A stretch of 64,000 nucleotides of DNA from Stratiolaelaps scimitus. Lineage: Eukaryota > Arthropoda > Arachnida > Mesostigmata > Laelapidae. Location of the stretch: positions 5,961,501 through 6,025,500 of the forward strand of contig JABWDB010000015.1 in the NCBI GenBank assembly GCA_019614645.1, in the 5' to 3' direction. This document shows, piece by piece, positions 1-13,300 of this stretch; the stretch's first letter is position 1, and each line of letters opens with the position of its first letter. Position numbers and translations under genes: made by a program. The notes beneath the pieces were generated by a model, which ran no database searches, was not told the origin of the DNA, and saw only the letters and a list, made by a program, of their open reading frames with translations.

Positions 1-1079
1 GACCCATTTGTCACTTGCGAAAGAATAACCTACTAACTTGACTAGCACACATTTCAACTGCCTGAGTAGAAAATTCGTGATTACACATTGAGTTGGATTC
101 AACACAACTGTGCCCCGTGCTCGACCAAGCTGCTCGATAATTTCATATAATCTACTGCCAGAATGAATATTGAAATCGAGTATTACTTATAGTTTGAAAT
201 GAAATCAATAGTACTTTTAACTTTGATTTGTTCTAAACTGCGATAATAATAATAGTAATAATAATAATAATTATTATTATTATTAATATTACCATTTAAT
301 AAACAAAGAAAAACTTAACAATTCTACATATTATTATTGTTATTTAGTATTATTGAGCACCCCATAACAAACCCATAACACAAACGTCTGTCGTAACATG
401 GTACGAGACGATACGGTTTACTTTAAGAAAAAACAATTAGAAAATAAACAAGACAACAGTTGACGGTCTCCCGTTGTGTTCGAAGTGCGGCCTAATCTTT
501 GGGCATAGCGTTTCTCTCCTTAAGTGCTGTTACTGACAATTTCACTGGCATCGCATTTTTATGGCTCGAAATGAGATCCCGGAGGGTTGAGCCAAGTATA
601 AAATAGATTTATGCAGACAGACAATCAAATATAATACATTGCGTGTTACCTCCCGCAGTCGCTCTCCACTGGGCTAGACAACTAGTTCCGTTAATGATAA
701 ATCAATCCTAGTAACTACTGTATTCCTAATTTAATAAGAATATAAATGTGTCGTTTTAACACGTAATTGTGACTAAGAGATATTTGTGTTGTTACTCAAG
801 CTATCGTAGAAGTTATTGATGGCTGTCCATTTTAATCGATTCGAGCACTCAGCCATTGTAACTAGCAAGTCCTGCACCTCGTGTTAATTTTCTAACCTCT
901 TTTATCTACGTTATCATCAGTGATTAGTTAATTGGAACAAAAATATAAAATACCAATAAGAGAAACTATGAGTCCATTTCAGGCTATATCGAAATATGAT
1001 CTAGAACAGTGTAGCGCGTAATGTTCAAGATTACGATAATAATAATAATAATAATAATAATCCTTGTCTCGTTGTTTAG
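1..1079. other. Noncoding sequence upstream of first visible exon
   Basis: No supported exon is visible here. It is probably intron of the gene whose first visible exon begins at 1080, because that exon starts in phase 1 behind a good acceptor. It holds a partly palindromic (TAA)n/(TTA)n run around 245-290 and a second (ATA)n run at about 1035-1062. The second run lies directly upstream of the short pyrimidine tract and the TTTAG acceptor. Confidence 0.6.
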
Positions 1080-4000
1080 GTGCGCCGACTTCTGCATCGT
1101 CTTCATCGGCCCCGTCAACCTCTAAGCTGCTACCCCCTGGGAGCTCAGCTCCTGGGGATGATGTGATTATTCTTGCTCCACCCACGTCGCCGTTGGACGA
1201 GGGCCGAATTGAACAGGCATTGAACAAACTCAAAGAACAACTCGGAAAGCCTGAAACATCAGGCGAAGATGCCGGCTTCGACGGAGAGGAGTTCACGGAA
1301 CAGCAAATTAAGAGCTTCATAGCAAACAAAAGTGAGTGATAGTTATATCGTGATCTCGATGATGAACATTTGCGACAAACGCACAGAAAATAGTTGGTAA
1401 ATTGGAATGGTGCCAACGTCTTGCACATGTAGGGAATAAGTATTGACCTAAGCATGGAACAGTCGAAGCAGCGCCTCCGGCAGAGTGCCACGCTGGTCAA
1501 GTTCGTTGATCGTCAGATGTATCTTTCTGCTATTGAATCCGTAATAAAAGCTACTTAGAATTTGATTTTTTTTTCCGCACACTCCTTAGCAGTGTCTGTG
1601 CAGGCCGGGCTTACGTTCAAGTCTCGACTGGATTGTCAGCCTTGAAGATCAGCTCGAAAGCGTCACGTACAATCACGGTGTCGGTATTCCGCCGGGGGCT
1701 CGTTCGCCTGTGGTCACGTCCGTACAGTCCATTCGAAACTATCTAACGTGCGCGACGAAACGTCAGCGTATTTATTGTAGCGGTACACTTTTTCGTGTAT
1801 AATTCACACGCATCTAGTAACGGAGACAATCCTCTGCTGACTGTGGCCATAATCTGTGTCGACAGTCGGCTGAAGGATTTTCAAACAGGGTAAAACCTCG
1901 CTACCGTGTCAGTATTGCAGTTGCAGTATTTGCGTGAGTAATTATCCCCACGCTGTGGGGCGTGGCGGTAACCGGACCGCCGAGTTCTGCTGCTCATCAG
2001 TGAAGGGTGTCCGCTCAGTGTGAAATTCAGGGTCAGGGCCGCCGCTGTAGTCTGATGCCTGTTACTGCTGCAGCTGATGCTGCTGCGAACTCAGCACAGA
2101 CGTGTGTATGTGTGTGGTGGATACATATCGTCGTTTGGGGCTGTTACTTCATCTAATCGTCCGAGTGAAGGCGCACCGCCGTCAGCAAGGGACGCGAAGT
2201 TGCTTGTGTCGACCGGATGGCTCGATGAGGTGTAGCAGGAAAAAATGACAAACTCGAGCTAGAATGTGCCTCATTGGGTAGGAACCTCAGTCGTCCGACC
2301 GCTGAGTTTCGGTTGGAAACCCTCGACAGATGCGGTCCGACTGGGAAGCGTTCGCTTGTTTGCTTATACAATACAGTAAATAGAGTGGGCTACCAGAGGT
2401 GACAACTGTCCATCGTGGTAAGAACTTTTTTTGTTTGGTATGCCCGTTTTCGGGAAGGCCTAATGCACATGCTGTCACTGGTGTGGGACTCACAAATCCA
2501 CTAAAAGAGCCAGGCTGCAACCCACCCTCAAGGATCGGAAATTGTTGGCATTACCTCGATGCTCGCAGTGGCACCCAAGGGTAGCGTACCGAAGCCTGTC
2601 ACATATTGGGAATAGTGGACAGTTAATTCAAAACGTAATTTGCTAGGCGCGCCTTCATATCCAGAGGCATATCTCAAAAAAACCCATAAAAAGCTGCTGA
2701 GGGTAAGCTTCGAATGACAAAATTGATCTGCAGACGAAGAAGGTTGTCGATTGTGCTTCACTTTTGCAGAAGGATTGGTAAGCGTTCGATCAGCATATGT
2801 CACCAGGTGTGGGTGCGCTCATGTGCTTCGCTGACCAAAGATTAAGCGACCAGCGAAACAGAAAGAAATTTGAAAATTCACACCCGCAAGCGTAATTGCC
2901 CTACGCTCATTATATATACTCATATTAACGTCAGTAGATATACCCTTATCCGTTGGACGCAGCAGCTCAGCCAGGGAGAAGACTCCCCGCCAACAATCCA
3001 GTTCCTCGCCTCACCTCGCCCCGTTAGAGGCAGGGTGCGAATACTGCGGAGTAGTCTGTGTCAATCGCCAACCTCCTATAAATCGGCCACCGGTGTAATT
3101 GTACACTCAATACCTAGCTGACCACCGAGCGAACGAAGCTAGCAAGCTGTCCGATTATAGGGGTTCGGCTCGCACACATAACAGCTATAGGACATGGACC
3201 ATGTGTGCTGCATGTGCTTTTCTACCCACTATTGTTTTGTCTGTTGTTGCTGCTGCGCTGTGTCTTCGTGATTCCGCCCGTTAACTCAATCGCTGCCAAG
3301 CAGCAGCAGCAGCAACCGCTGACAGTGGCAAAGGTAAACTGGGACTTGCGTGCGCGGGAACTTTCGCGCCGGAATCAACCAAATAATGTTAAATGTCCAG
3401 AAAATAGAAGGGAAACTGTAGCTCAATGGTTTGGCGGCCACGTCGGGTATAGTTTCTAGAGGGAGGGGAAGGGGCTTGGGGGCTCCCCCCTTGAGGCCGT
3501 TGTTACCGGCATCTGGTTGCCACCGACCGAAGGCTCGGCCGGTGTCGTTGCCGTTGACTCGATTGCCAATCTTTCAATCGGCGCATTTGCTCGAAACGTC
3601 GTTTACGTCCGCGTTGTCTTCAACGTTATACCGGTACGGGGTGGGGTAAAAGGCAGGCTAACAGCCGACGGAGGTGGGAGACGTGCCATTCGTACAAATA
3701 CTCTTGCAGCCATAATTAAATAGAGATAGGCATCCACGGTGAAGATACATTCTTCACCGAACTCAACATGTATAATTTTTCCAACTATACTCCTGCGTTC
3801 CTCGTAACTGTAAGCCCACTTTTCCTCACTTCACCCTGTATACGTGCGCCCATTTGAAATAGCGAAGAAAACTGCTACCGTGCGTCTGTCTGACGCCAGG
3901 GTTACTATCGCATCTGTTGGAAAATTTGGCTTGGTGTTTGGCCAAAACACGAGATCGGTCATAATTTAATTGAATCAAGTGGACTGACTAATCGTTACAC

Positions 4001-6944
4001 CTACCAAATAATCATTACGCGTGCTCACTCCGTGGGAAGCTCTCGAATGAGTTATTACACTTCGTAATAATAGTCGCAGCGTAAATCAAAGAAAAAAAAA
4101 TATAACCCTTTTAATAATCACACGCTGTAGAAGACAAAAACACAGAACGCAGGAAAATATTCACCAGTTTCCACTATCAGCTTGGACTTTGTGGGTCACA
4201 GCTTGTCCGAGACTGTCAAATTCTTGGGGTTGAACCTTCAGGAGACAAGGCAAATGGCAGGTACATTTGGCAGCCCAAGCGCCTAAATACTATACGATTA
4301 TTGCGACACTCGGGACATCAAAGGCATAGCTATCGAAGAGTAACTCATGGGGCGAAAATTATCCAGAACGATACCTCAAGAGCCATATTTAGCAGAGGCT
4401 GTAGGGTTTCTATTAACGATTCATGTCAGCGCGGTGGCTTGGACGGCTAAGTCTCTGGCTGTCGAAAGCCGGAGGCCGCAGGTTCGAGCCCTGCTGTGTG
4501 ACATATGAGAGAGCTTAAGCATTGTAAAATTGCAGCTCCTTTAATAAACCAATAAACATTTACCATTTACCATGTACCATGTGCCTCTAACAAACTGCTC
4601 TCCATCGATAAACTCAACAACGTGCATGTCCCTTTGCCTCTCTTTAAGATGCCGAAAGGCATAATTCCTCAAGAACTTTCTTGCCGTCCACCGCCGTCTC
4701 CCGTAGCTCTAACCCTCGCTCTGACACGGTTCTCATACCTCTCATTGCTGACGAGTTCGACTAGATATGTTTACGCTTGCTGTGTACCATCACGCTGTAT
4801 CTCACTTCCTCACTAGATATGCTCACTTACGTCGGTTAGGGAAATTGTCAATAGTCTTGTAAGAGCATGTTTATCATAAATAGTAATGATGATAAAAAAA
4901 AAGTTCAAATTATCACCGGGAGAGGGAAACCCTCACAAAGCTTCGTGAGGTGTGCCTCTTCGTTTGTGGATTCCGAACTCAAAAACGGGGAAGTCGAGCC
5001 AGCCCGGTCCAACGTGAATTTTTCCTACAAATTGTATAACAGGACGATAATAACGCCAACAATATGGCGCAACGAAGGTTGATGAAGCCGATAACCGAAT
5101 CGGATAAATTCCCTTACGGCGCACACCACCCGAGTGTAAAAGGAGGGACAGCTGTGGTTCAAACTTCACACGTTGTATTACATTGTGGGTTACTGTAAGT
5201 TGAATGTGTGCGAGAGAATAACATCATGTAATTATACTTATATATATATGTATATATATATATAACAATGACGACGGTGCTCTATTCGAAAACGAACGCA
5301 GGACGGCAATGTGAATTACGTGTTATGTTTACTCTAGAAATGTCGCCCCTGGGAACGTTGAAGCCCTGAAAAAGGGCCACATCATTTTCTAGCAGCCGTC
5401 CGCCAGTCGACGTTCAACTAGCACACGCTTCGCGCAATATGTGACTGTACTGCTATCGCTGCCACCAGCATTGGCTGACACAGACCCCCTCCCAACCGGC
5501 CAACTGGGAATAGATATGCAGCCTCAAGGGATAGGGCTTCAGGCGGGAACGGGCGAATTTTCTGATTGAATTACGCGGTCAAGTCGTACACCCCATATAG
5601 CGAGCCGGGATCGTGCAGCGCACACATGCGCTCCACAGCGTCGGTGGACGATGCGCGCGGATAGTGGCCATTTTCAGCATCACGCAAACCCGCAACGCGC
5701 GGCGGGGCCGTCTCCCCTGATCGCCTTCCTCAAAAAAGCAGCCCCAGCAGCTTCGAATTCGAGGCCCCAACCGCCGCCGCCCCCCACCCCTTCGGCCGGA
5801 GGAGGGGGGCCGAATAACAACAGAATATCTATGGTCTGATCATAACAAAGCGACGGAGACAATGAATGCTGTGCTGAACCTTGTGCGTGCACCCAGCGAG
5901 TTGAACAGACAGAAATCGGCGGTCAGCCAGGGAAATACAAAGTTTGGATTTCGATAGAAGAGTGTTTGTTATTCACTGATTTCCCGCAGATGCGTAGACC
6001 TCAGCCACGGACTGATCGAGTCATTGACGAGAGGTGGGCCCCGGCTGCCGGGACCAGGCGTAGCAGCCCGTTCTGAAGACGTGGCTTCAATGGGTTGCGG
6101 TGTCTAGCAAGAGCGGTAATCGTACGCGGCGCACGGCGATTGCCCTTGCACAATATAATATAGTAAGAATAGAAAAAGTGCTCGTAATGAGAGCTACATA
6201 GTTCAGAGTAAATTTATATATATATATATACATATGTATATATATATATATGGTGACAAGAAATCTTCGATCCTCATGATCTATGTCAGTCATTGTTAAA
6301 GAACAATAGCCGCTTTCGAACAATTGTCAAGATTTGAAAACTAATCAGCTAATTGATGACTTGTTAAGTTTTCAATTCATCTGATTGCGCGATCCCATCT
6401 ATCCATGTAGCAGATGGTGCATTTGTTCGCTGTTTCGAATTTTGAGCAGTATCGTTTTCACCATGTGGCCAAAATTCTGTCGTTCAATATCATCATATTA
6501 TGGACACGTTTCCTTAGGGGGTTAAACTTACACCTTGCTTTATGAAATCACCCCGTAAAGTTATGATAGCTTCATTTCATCTCCCTTTGTTTCAAATATA
6601 TTATTTACATAGATTTTATTCACCTGCCGCGTGCGTGCCAAGCCAGTATATATATATATATGCATCTTTTAATTTCCATGGACAATAAAACCATAGCGCT
6701 TCCATTGGCTCCCAGGCTCATTCCACCGTCGTCGAGTGATCCACGCACAATGGGCATAGCCCATTAAGACGATAGAAATAATTTTACGACGTTCCTTCTG
6801 AGCGGCTCGCAGCGTCGCGCAAATTGCTCTATTGCTCCGCTCCTTGGTGTCACGCCTAGTTCATCTCACGCACGGCGAGACATAGGACGCTCGCAGGGGT
6901 CCGCCAGTTGCGGGCCAGATCGGCTATTGCAGCGTCTAGTGCAG

Positions 6945-7018
<74 letters not shown>

Positions 7019-7330
7019 CTCTCGAGAAAGAGCGAGGTATCTTGAGCTGTCTAATCCTCTTTATTTCTGTTTCCCCGTTCTTCTACGACGGTGAGCGCTA
7101 ATAACGTGAAAATGTCTGCCATTTGTCCCGTACAGCGAGCGACGGATCAACCCGGCGGCTCCGCTGTGACATTCTGGGTACGGTCGTTCCACGCTCGTGT
7201 CCATCTGGCTAGCTATTCTTCTAAGGGCAGCGCAGGGCAGGGGGGGGGGCGCGCGGCGGGTTCGCTCATGCTCACAGCAGACTACGAGAACGTCTAAGAG
7301 CCGCTCGTATTTGCTACATTTCGCATCTAG

Positions 7331-7362
<32 letters not shown>

Positions 7363-10300
7363 AACCCTACGGGGACGTGTGTCGTGAGCCTCTGTCGCCG
7401 CGTTCCTCTCATCTGCTGCTGCTGCTGATATTGTCAACGTCACAGTCGCCAACGACTTTGCCATATCACCAGACTAGCAAGCGCCGCCAGCATCAGTCGT
7501 ATTATTTAGTATTTATAATGGTATGATGTCAGATGGACGATGCGCCTCGTCGCAGCGTGTATTTGTTCCGCGGCCCGTTAGTACGGCCATAGCACGAAAG
7601 TGCGGCCACCGAAACCTCTTTGCGTTGATTTAGCGTTGACTCAACACTGGCGACTCCGCAGGTTCCCACGGTAGCTGTCCACCGCCGCCGCCACCGCCGC
7701 CGCCACCGCCGCCACCACCGCGATGTCCATTGTAACAACCGCCGTGAGCAGGCACTGCCGGCATTGTCCCTATGTGTAGTATGATGTGTTTGTGTGGGTG
7801 CGTGTGTCACTGAGCACGCTGAAGGAATGAACAAGTGCGCGACGATCGCATTCAGCGCGATCATGATCCCAGTGTCGCACTGTGCCTCCAACTCCTGACG
7901 ACAGTGAAAACTCGAACGGGTGCTCCCTCGGCTCATCTTGGCATTGTCAGCTTCCATGGTGTGCTATTCTTGCTGTTGTTACTGCTGCGCAACTACTGTT
8001 GTTATAGCAGCAGGTATAACACAACGACCGCTTCGTGGTGGGCCGGCCATAAATTATCGCGGTGCGACGAGCGGCGTCGCTGGCCGACATCGTCCGACAG
8101 ACGATGGCTGGATGAACGTTCTTGTCCGCGAGTGGCCGGCCTGATTCGTAAGGAAGGTGAAGTGCTCGGGGGGAGGGGTTTTCGCGGATGAAACTGTTGA
8201 ATTAACCAATGGAAAACGGATGGAACACAGTGTAATATGCCGCTGTAACACACACACACGCACACGCGCACCAGTAAACGCTTACAGCGGTAGGGCGGCA
8301 GCGTTATGAGTTTCAGCACAGTTTGAGACACATGTCCCCGGCATGTATGATATGAGGAGATAACGACGACGATGTTGTTCAACTTTTCTTTCCTCCTCAA
8401 CCCCTCGTCTAAGGGCTTTATCTGCTTTTACACATGTGTTGAACGAAAGGCCGCGGGGCGGCGTGCATACCTGCAAGGCGAACCCCGCGGCCGACTTCTC
8501 GTAGACGTTTGGTGTTTCATGGAAGTTGACAGAACATGCATCAGTGGAGACGTCGGTGGGAGCTAAGCTTCAGGTTCCGCGGCCTCAGGTGCCATTTGCC
8601 GACGACTCTAGTGGCGGGTATAGCCTCATGGCATGGCTGTTGCCTGCCTGTTTCCGGGGGAGCATTCGTGATGGGGTGATGAAGGGTGAATGTTTGCGTG
8701 CCATGATGCATTTTATTTTGGGGGGGTGACTAGCGTCGAGTTCTGACCGAGGATTTTCTGGGATTGTCTGCGTTGCAAAGGAATTACTGGTGGCATGTAC
8801 TGGCACATTGATCTATTATTATTATTATTATTATTACTAATTATTATTATTGATGACATTTTGTACTTGAATTTTAGGTGATCCTAAGACCCCTGTCGAG
8901 GAGGATGACAAAGAAGTGAAGGATGCCACGACAAAGGATCCACTTCTGCTTGAGGAGACCGGCAATGGTGATCAGAAGGCGGAGCCCTCAGAGCCTCGCG
9001 AGGACGTCATCGATCGCAAGGAGGTAGCGTGTGCTGTTTTTTCTAGAATGGAGAGGCGGTAAATGTCTACAGTGCAAAAATGAGACCCGGCACTGCGCTA
9101 TTGAAGCAAGGCCGGTATACAGTGCGAGGATCACTGGCTCGATCCGCACCGTACCGGTGCATTTGTGTACCGCACAACTTGTGCTCGAGAGAAAAAGTGT
9201 GTGCCCGTCCGCTTCCCGGTGGGCCCTCAGCACAGAGTCGAGCAGTTGTGGTTGCACCTTTCTAGTTTTTGATATAATCAGTTTGTTCCCTCAGTGTTTT
9301 TTCTCTGCCACTTACCATATGGTCAGCCGACCTCGTCAAGCTTTGCATTCGTTCAGTATCGAAGGAACATTACGTTTGCGCCATTTCTTCGAACCGACGA
9401 CAATTGTCCTCGCACCATTGAAGGGTCCGCCACCCTTTGAACACACTAGGGAGAAGAAACGAAATCCTCATTCCGCGTTCGTGCGCGCCCTCACGCTAGG
9501 GTTACGGCGAGAGGAGAGATGCTCCAATTCACGAGCGCTACATTCGCTCTCCTCGGCCGATCTTCATCATCTGTCATCAACTTTGTAATGATGGATCTTT
9601 GTCTAACACGGACACTGTGTGACTCGCTTCGGGGTGCTGCTTCATCGTCCGCCAGCGTTCGCAGCATGGACGTCAGATGGGCAGAGGTTGACTGTAAGAA
9701 GCGAATCGCCACAGAATGAGATCACCACCAAGCCGTAGTCACGTTCGGCTGTGGGTCAGCCAGCCAGCAGTCCAGCCAGCGAACGGGATGGAGACGAAAG
9801 CGACTTCGGGACCCGCCATTGCGACACAACGGAGATGAACAGTGAACGAGATCGATCCGCCACGGGCAAGGTGGTCCACTAGCCCGGGACACCATCTATC
9901 TGTTGTCACCCCATCCGCGCTATTCGATGTTGCCAATCAATAGAATTCGATTGCCTCCGATCACGTGGATAACCGTGTCGTTCGCGTGAGCGTCCATGAC
10001 GACGACGATGATGGTGGTGACGACCCCCGATCCACTGTGTCCGATTCACGTTTGCAGTGGCTACGTCAGGGACAGCCTGAAGACCGCCGGAGCAGTCACT
10101 GGCGGCAGATGCCACGGCCGCATTATTACCGGCTCGAACCGAATCGATCAGAAGTTGCGATGGGAGACGAAATGCAAGACGAAGACCGAACGCTCAGCGG
10201 GGTCCGTGCGTTTGCTTGACCGGATTTTCTTTTGCGGAGCACCCTCGCTCGTTCTCCGCCTTGCCCTACCTCGGTAGCCATCGTGGCTAGTGAGTTTTCC

Positions 10301-13300
10301 CGGCAGAGAGAGGGAGTCGGCGGTCCAGTTTGTGGTGATCTTCGACTCGGTCGACACATGAGAATAGGAGGAAGCGGAGATTGCGAGTTGCATTGTCCAG
10401 CGACTGGCAGAATGACAACGGTGAAAATTCGCCTTGCTCTACCGTCGTTTAGGAGCAGTTTCGTTTCAATGAAATCACTCGACAAAAAGCAAAGAATAAA
10501 TCAAGCGACAGCTCCATATGAAGCCGATGATGTCTCATGGGAAAATCAGGCCTCGCAAGACTTGTTTTCCTAATGCAGCTCCGAGTCATTTGTAAATGCC
10601 AACACATCAAGTATAAATGCATTTTCTGGGCATTTTACATAATGGCAAAACATTTAGCATTAAACTTTGAACGTCGACGGTAGAACTGCTTTCGGCATTG
10701 CTTCATAAGGCGAACCCCTCTCTACAGGGCAAGATGGACCCCTCTTATATGCAAATGTGCAACCCGTGCACCTACTCCAGCTGCAGGCGACCACAAGCCT
10801 CAGAATCGCTTACAGTGCCGGCGACTCAAAAGTGAATAAAATGTCAGTAAATAATCAATCCACTTCTGTGCACCTCGAGTGCGTATCAGTAACCCAAAAA
10901 ATCGCCTTGTATTTTATTTGTAACTGCTGCTGCTTATTTTTTTTAACAGGGCGTTGCCAACTCATGAGCTGGCAACACCCTGTTTACAGAAAGGAAGCTG
11001 ATTTCGGCGCCGCTCGATTTTCTCGAATTATTGCGTTACTGCCATAGCACACAAATCGCACGTGAATCAAGCGCTGTGTGTGTGTGTGCAGCTCGTTTAG
11101 ATATGCCGTTCGCTATCTCACCTGCTTCGTATGTTAGAAGAACGTGTTCATTTAGCTTTCAATTAATTCCTAAACGTCGTTCGATAAGCTGGGCTCATCA
11201 CGCGTATGGCTCCCACAGTACTTAACAAATATGTGGACTTGGTCCGTGGTAAGGCAATTAGCCCGCAAGCTCTTGACAAAAAAGCTAGGCTTGCTTCGAA
11301 TCTGTCGACCAAACACTAGGAGGTCGCCGTTAACTGACTGTTACATCGGCACGAAGTTGAAATGTGATCGTGTGTGTGTGTGTACGTCCCTACCTGCGCG
11401 TGTCGCTGCTTTCTCGTCATTAGTCAACTTATTATGTGATAGTAATTAGTCAACTATAAGCTTATTTGTTCTCGCCTATATTCGGCTGTCTTTTTTCCAG
11501 CTCAACCCATTCCAAAGCCTGCCAATTTCCTACTTGAAGGAAAGTATCGGCGATGAAGATCACGAGTTCTTCATTGAAGATCCCCATAGAATGCACAACT
11601 TTGCGGAGCCGGCTTTCCGCGATGTCTTCGATGAAACTGACAGCGAGGACCAATTCAGTCCAAATGATGATCTCGTTTTTAGGTGAATAACCGATTGACA
11701 TTTTTTGACAACCTGTACAATCACGCACGTGAGGAGAGCACGCGTTTTCTTAGATTTTAATATATCTCCTAATCTCGTAAGATAAATTCGTTTACATGTA
11801 TAATGAATCCGTGTATTCCGTGAGATGTAGCCATATGGATACTCCATTAATGTTTGTGTTTGCCTTCGACATTTGACGGCGGAACTGAGCGAAGCTGATA
11901 CAGACGTCGTGCAGGAACGAATCTGTCAAACACCTGACCTTAATGGAACTGATACTTAGAGAGTGGTCATTGGGGAGAGACTTTATTATCTTAAACATTT
12001 TACTTTAAAGTAAAATTACTCGAGTCGTACGTCTAATTCACTGTATACACCAAGGAGAGCAGGTGTCCAGTGTAAACTACATGTGGAAAGTACGGTTAAG
12101 ATTAAAGGTGGGCCAACAGTCGAAGTCCCTCCCCGAGTATAGTTAAGTCAGCCCAACTATGCCGATGTGCTCATATCGTGCAGAAACCTACGGGGAATTT
12201 TTTCACATCAACGGCAGACTTCGATACTACAGCCGTTCTAGTAAAGCTGTCCAAGTTCGCCACCACCTCTCCACCAATAAAGCAGTTGGCACAAAACGGG
12301 AAGCCGATCTCTTCCATTCTTTCAGAACAGCCATTTAGAAAAGTGAGTTTCAGTATATTGCCAACACAACGGCTAGCAACGTTGTTCATTCTGCGCCACT
12401 TGGTATGAACAGCCAGCGAATAATTTCAACTCATCTCTGACGATTTTTGACACATGCAAGAACCCAGTTACCACTTACCCTTGCCTATTTCATTTGTGTC
12501 TGTCATCTCCGAAGATCAAACGAACCGTTACCTCGTCGCCCTCTGAAAGGATCTCGGTCCGAAGCTGCTGATGGGGACAATGACGGCTTTTTGGTCGAAC
12601 CCGATTTAGTGGTCGCTGAAATCACAGAGAAAGACAAGAGCCACAACAGCAACAACAACGCCGCTCATGACAGCGAAACCGTCGTACATGAGAAGGACGT
12701 GCTACACATTGACGCTGACGACGATCTCCTCAGGCCAAAGGAAATCCACAAGTATGGCGAGGGCCCTTCGCTAACCCTGTATACGCCGGAACTCACTCCT
12801 CATTCGGTGGACCAGGAGCGTCCCACAGATGCTGTTGTTCCCGACGCCGACAGCACGAGTTCCGCCGCCTCTGCTGTGAAACCCTCTCTCCTCGAAGGCG
12901 TCGCGTCTCTAAACACGGCCGACATGACGAGTCCGGCGATGTCGACCACGACAACTGATGCTGCCATTGCGACGCCGAGCGAAACAACTACCGTGGAGCA
13001 GGACAAAGTGGAAACTCTGCCGGAAGCCAGCTTCGGGAAGGACAGCATCACGCAACGGGTGACAGTATCCATTGTCACGACGGCGTCGACGTCGGAGATC
13101 TCCACCACGATAGCTCCTTCTTCAACCTCAACGGTAGCGCCAACATCCACGTCCTGGAGCGCTTCGTCTCAGGCCTCGGCCGAGGTAACCGAAGCTCCAA
13201 GCACTACCACGCAAAGACATACCGAGGCACCGACAAAGGTAACGGAAACTTTCAGATCAATGAACGCTATAGGTGAAGGCTGATCGCCAGCTTATATAAT

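Larger units (their letters stand above)
1332..8877. other. Long intron 1 of the TULIP-like gene
   Basis: This 7.5 kb interval lies between two phase-matched exons. It contains a tRNA-derived SINE near 4424-4580, a (CT)n tract at 6946-7023, a (CA)n tract near 7331-7357, a CCG-rich run near 7680-7725 and (TA)n runs near 5238-5264 and 6216-6251. The stretch from about 6700 to 8500 is more GC- and CpG-rich than its surroundings and has a CCAAT-like motif near 6700, so an internal promoter is possible. Open frames here are short, Arg/Ser-rich and overlap on both strands, as expected of noncoding low-complexity DNA. Confidence 0.55.

Noticed and set aside
4424..4505. Possible tRNA gene from the A-box and B-box
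   Set aside because: The anticodon arm is irregular, and the sequence recurs with a shared non-tRNA tail at six other places, so it is a SINE head.
9031..9588. 185-codon plus-strand frame after exon 2 of the TULIP-like gene
   Set aside because: It overlaps the GTAGCG donor side of exon 2 in another frame and shows no motif. It is intronic chance sequence.
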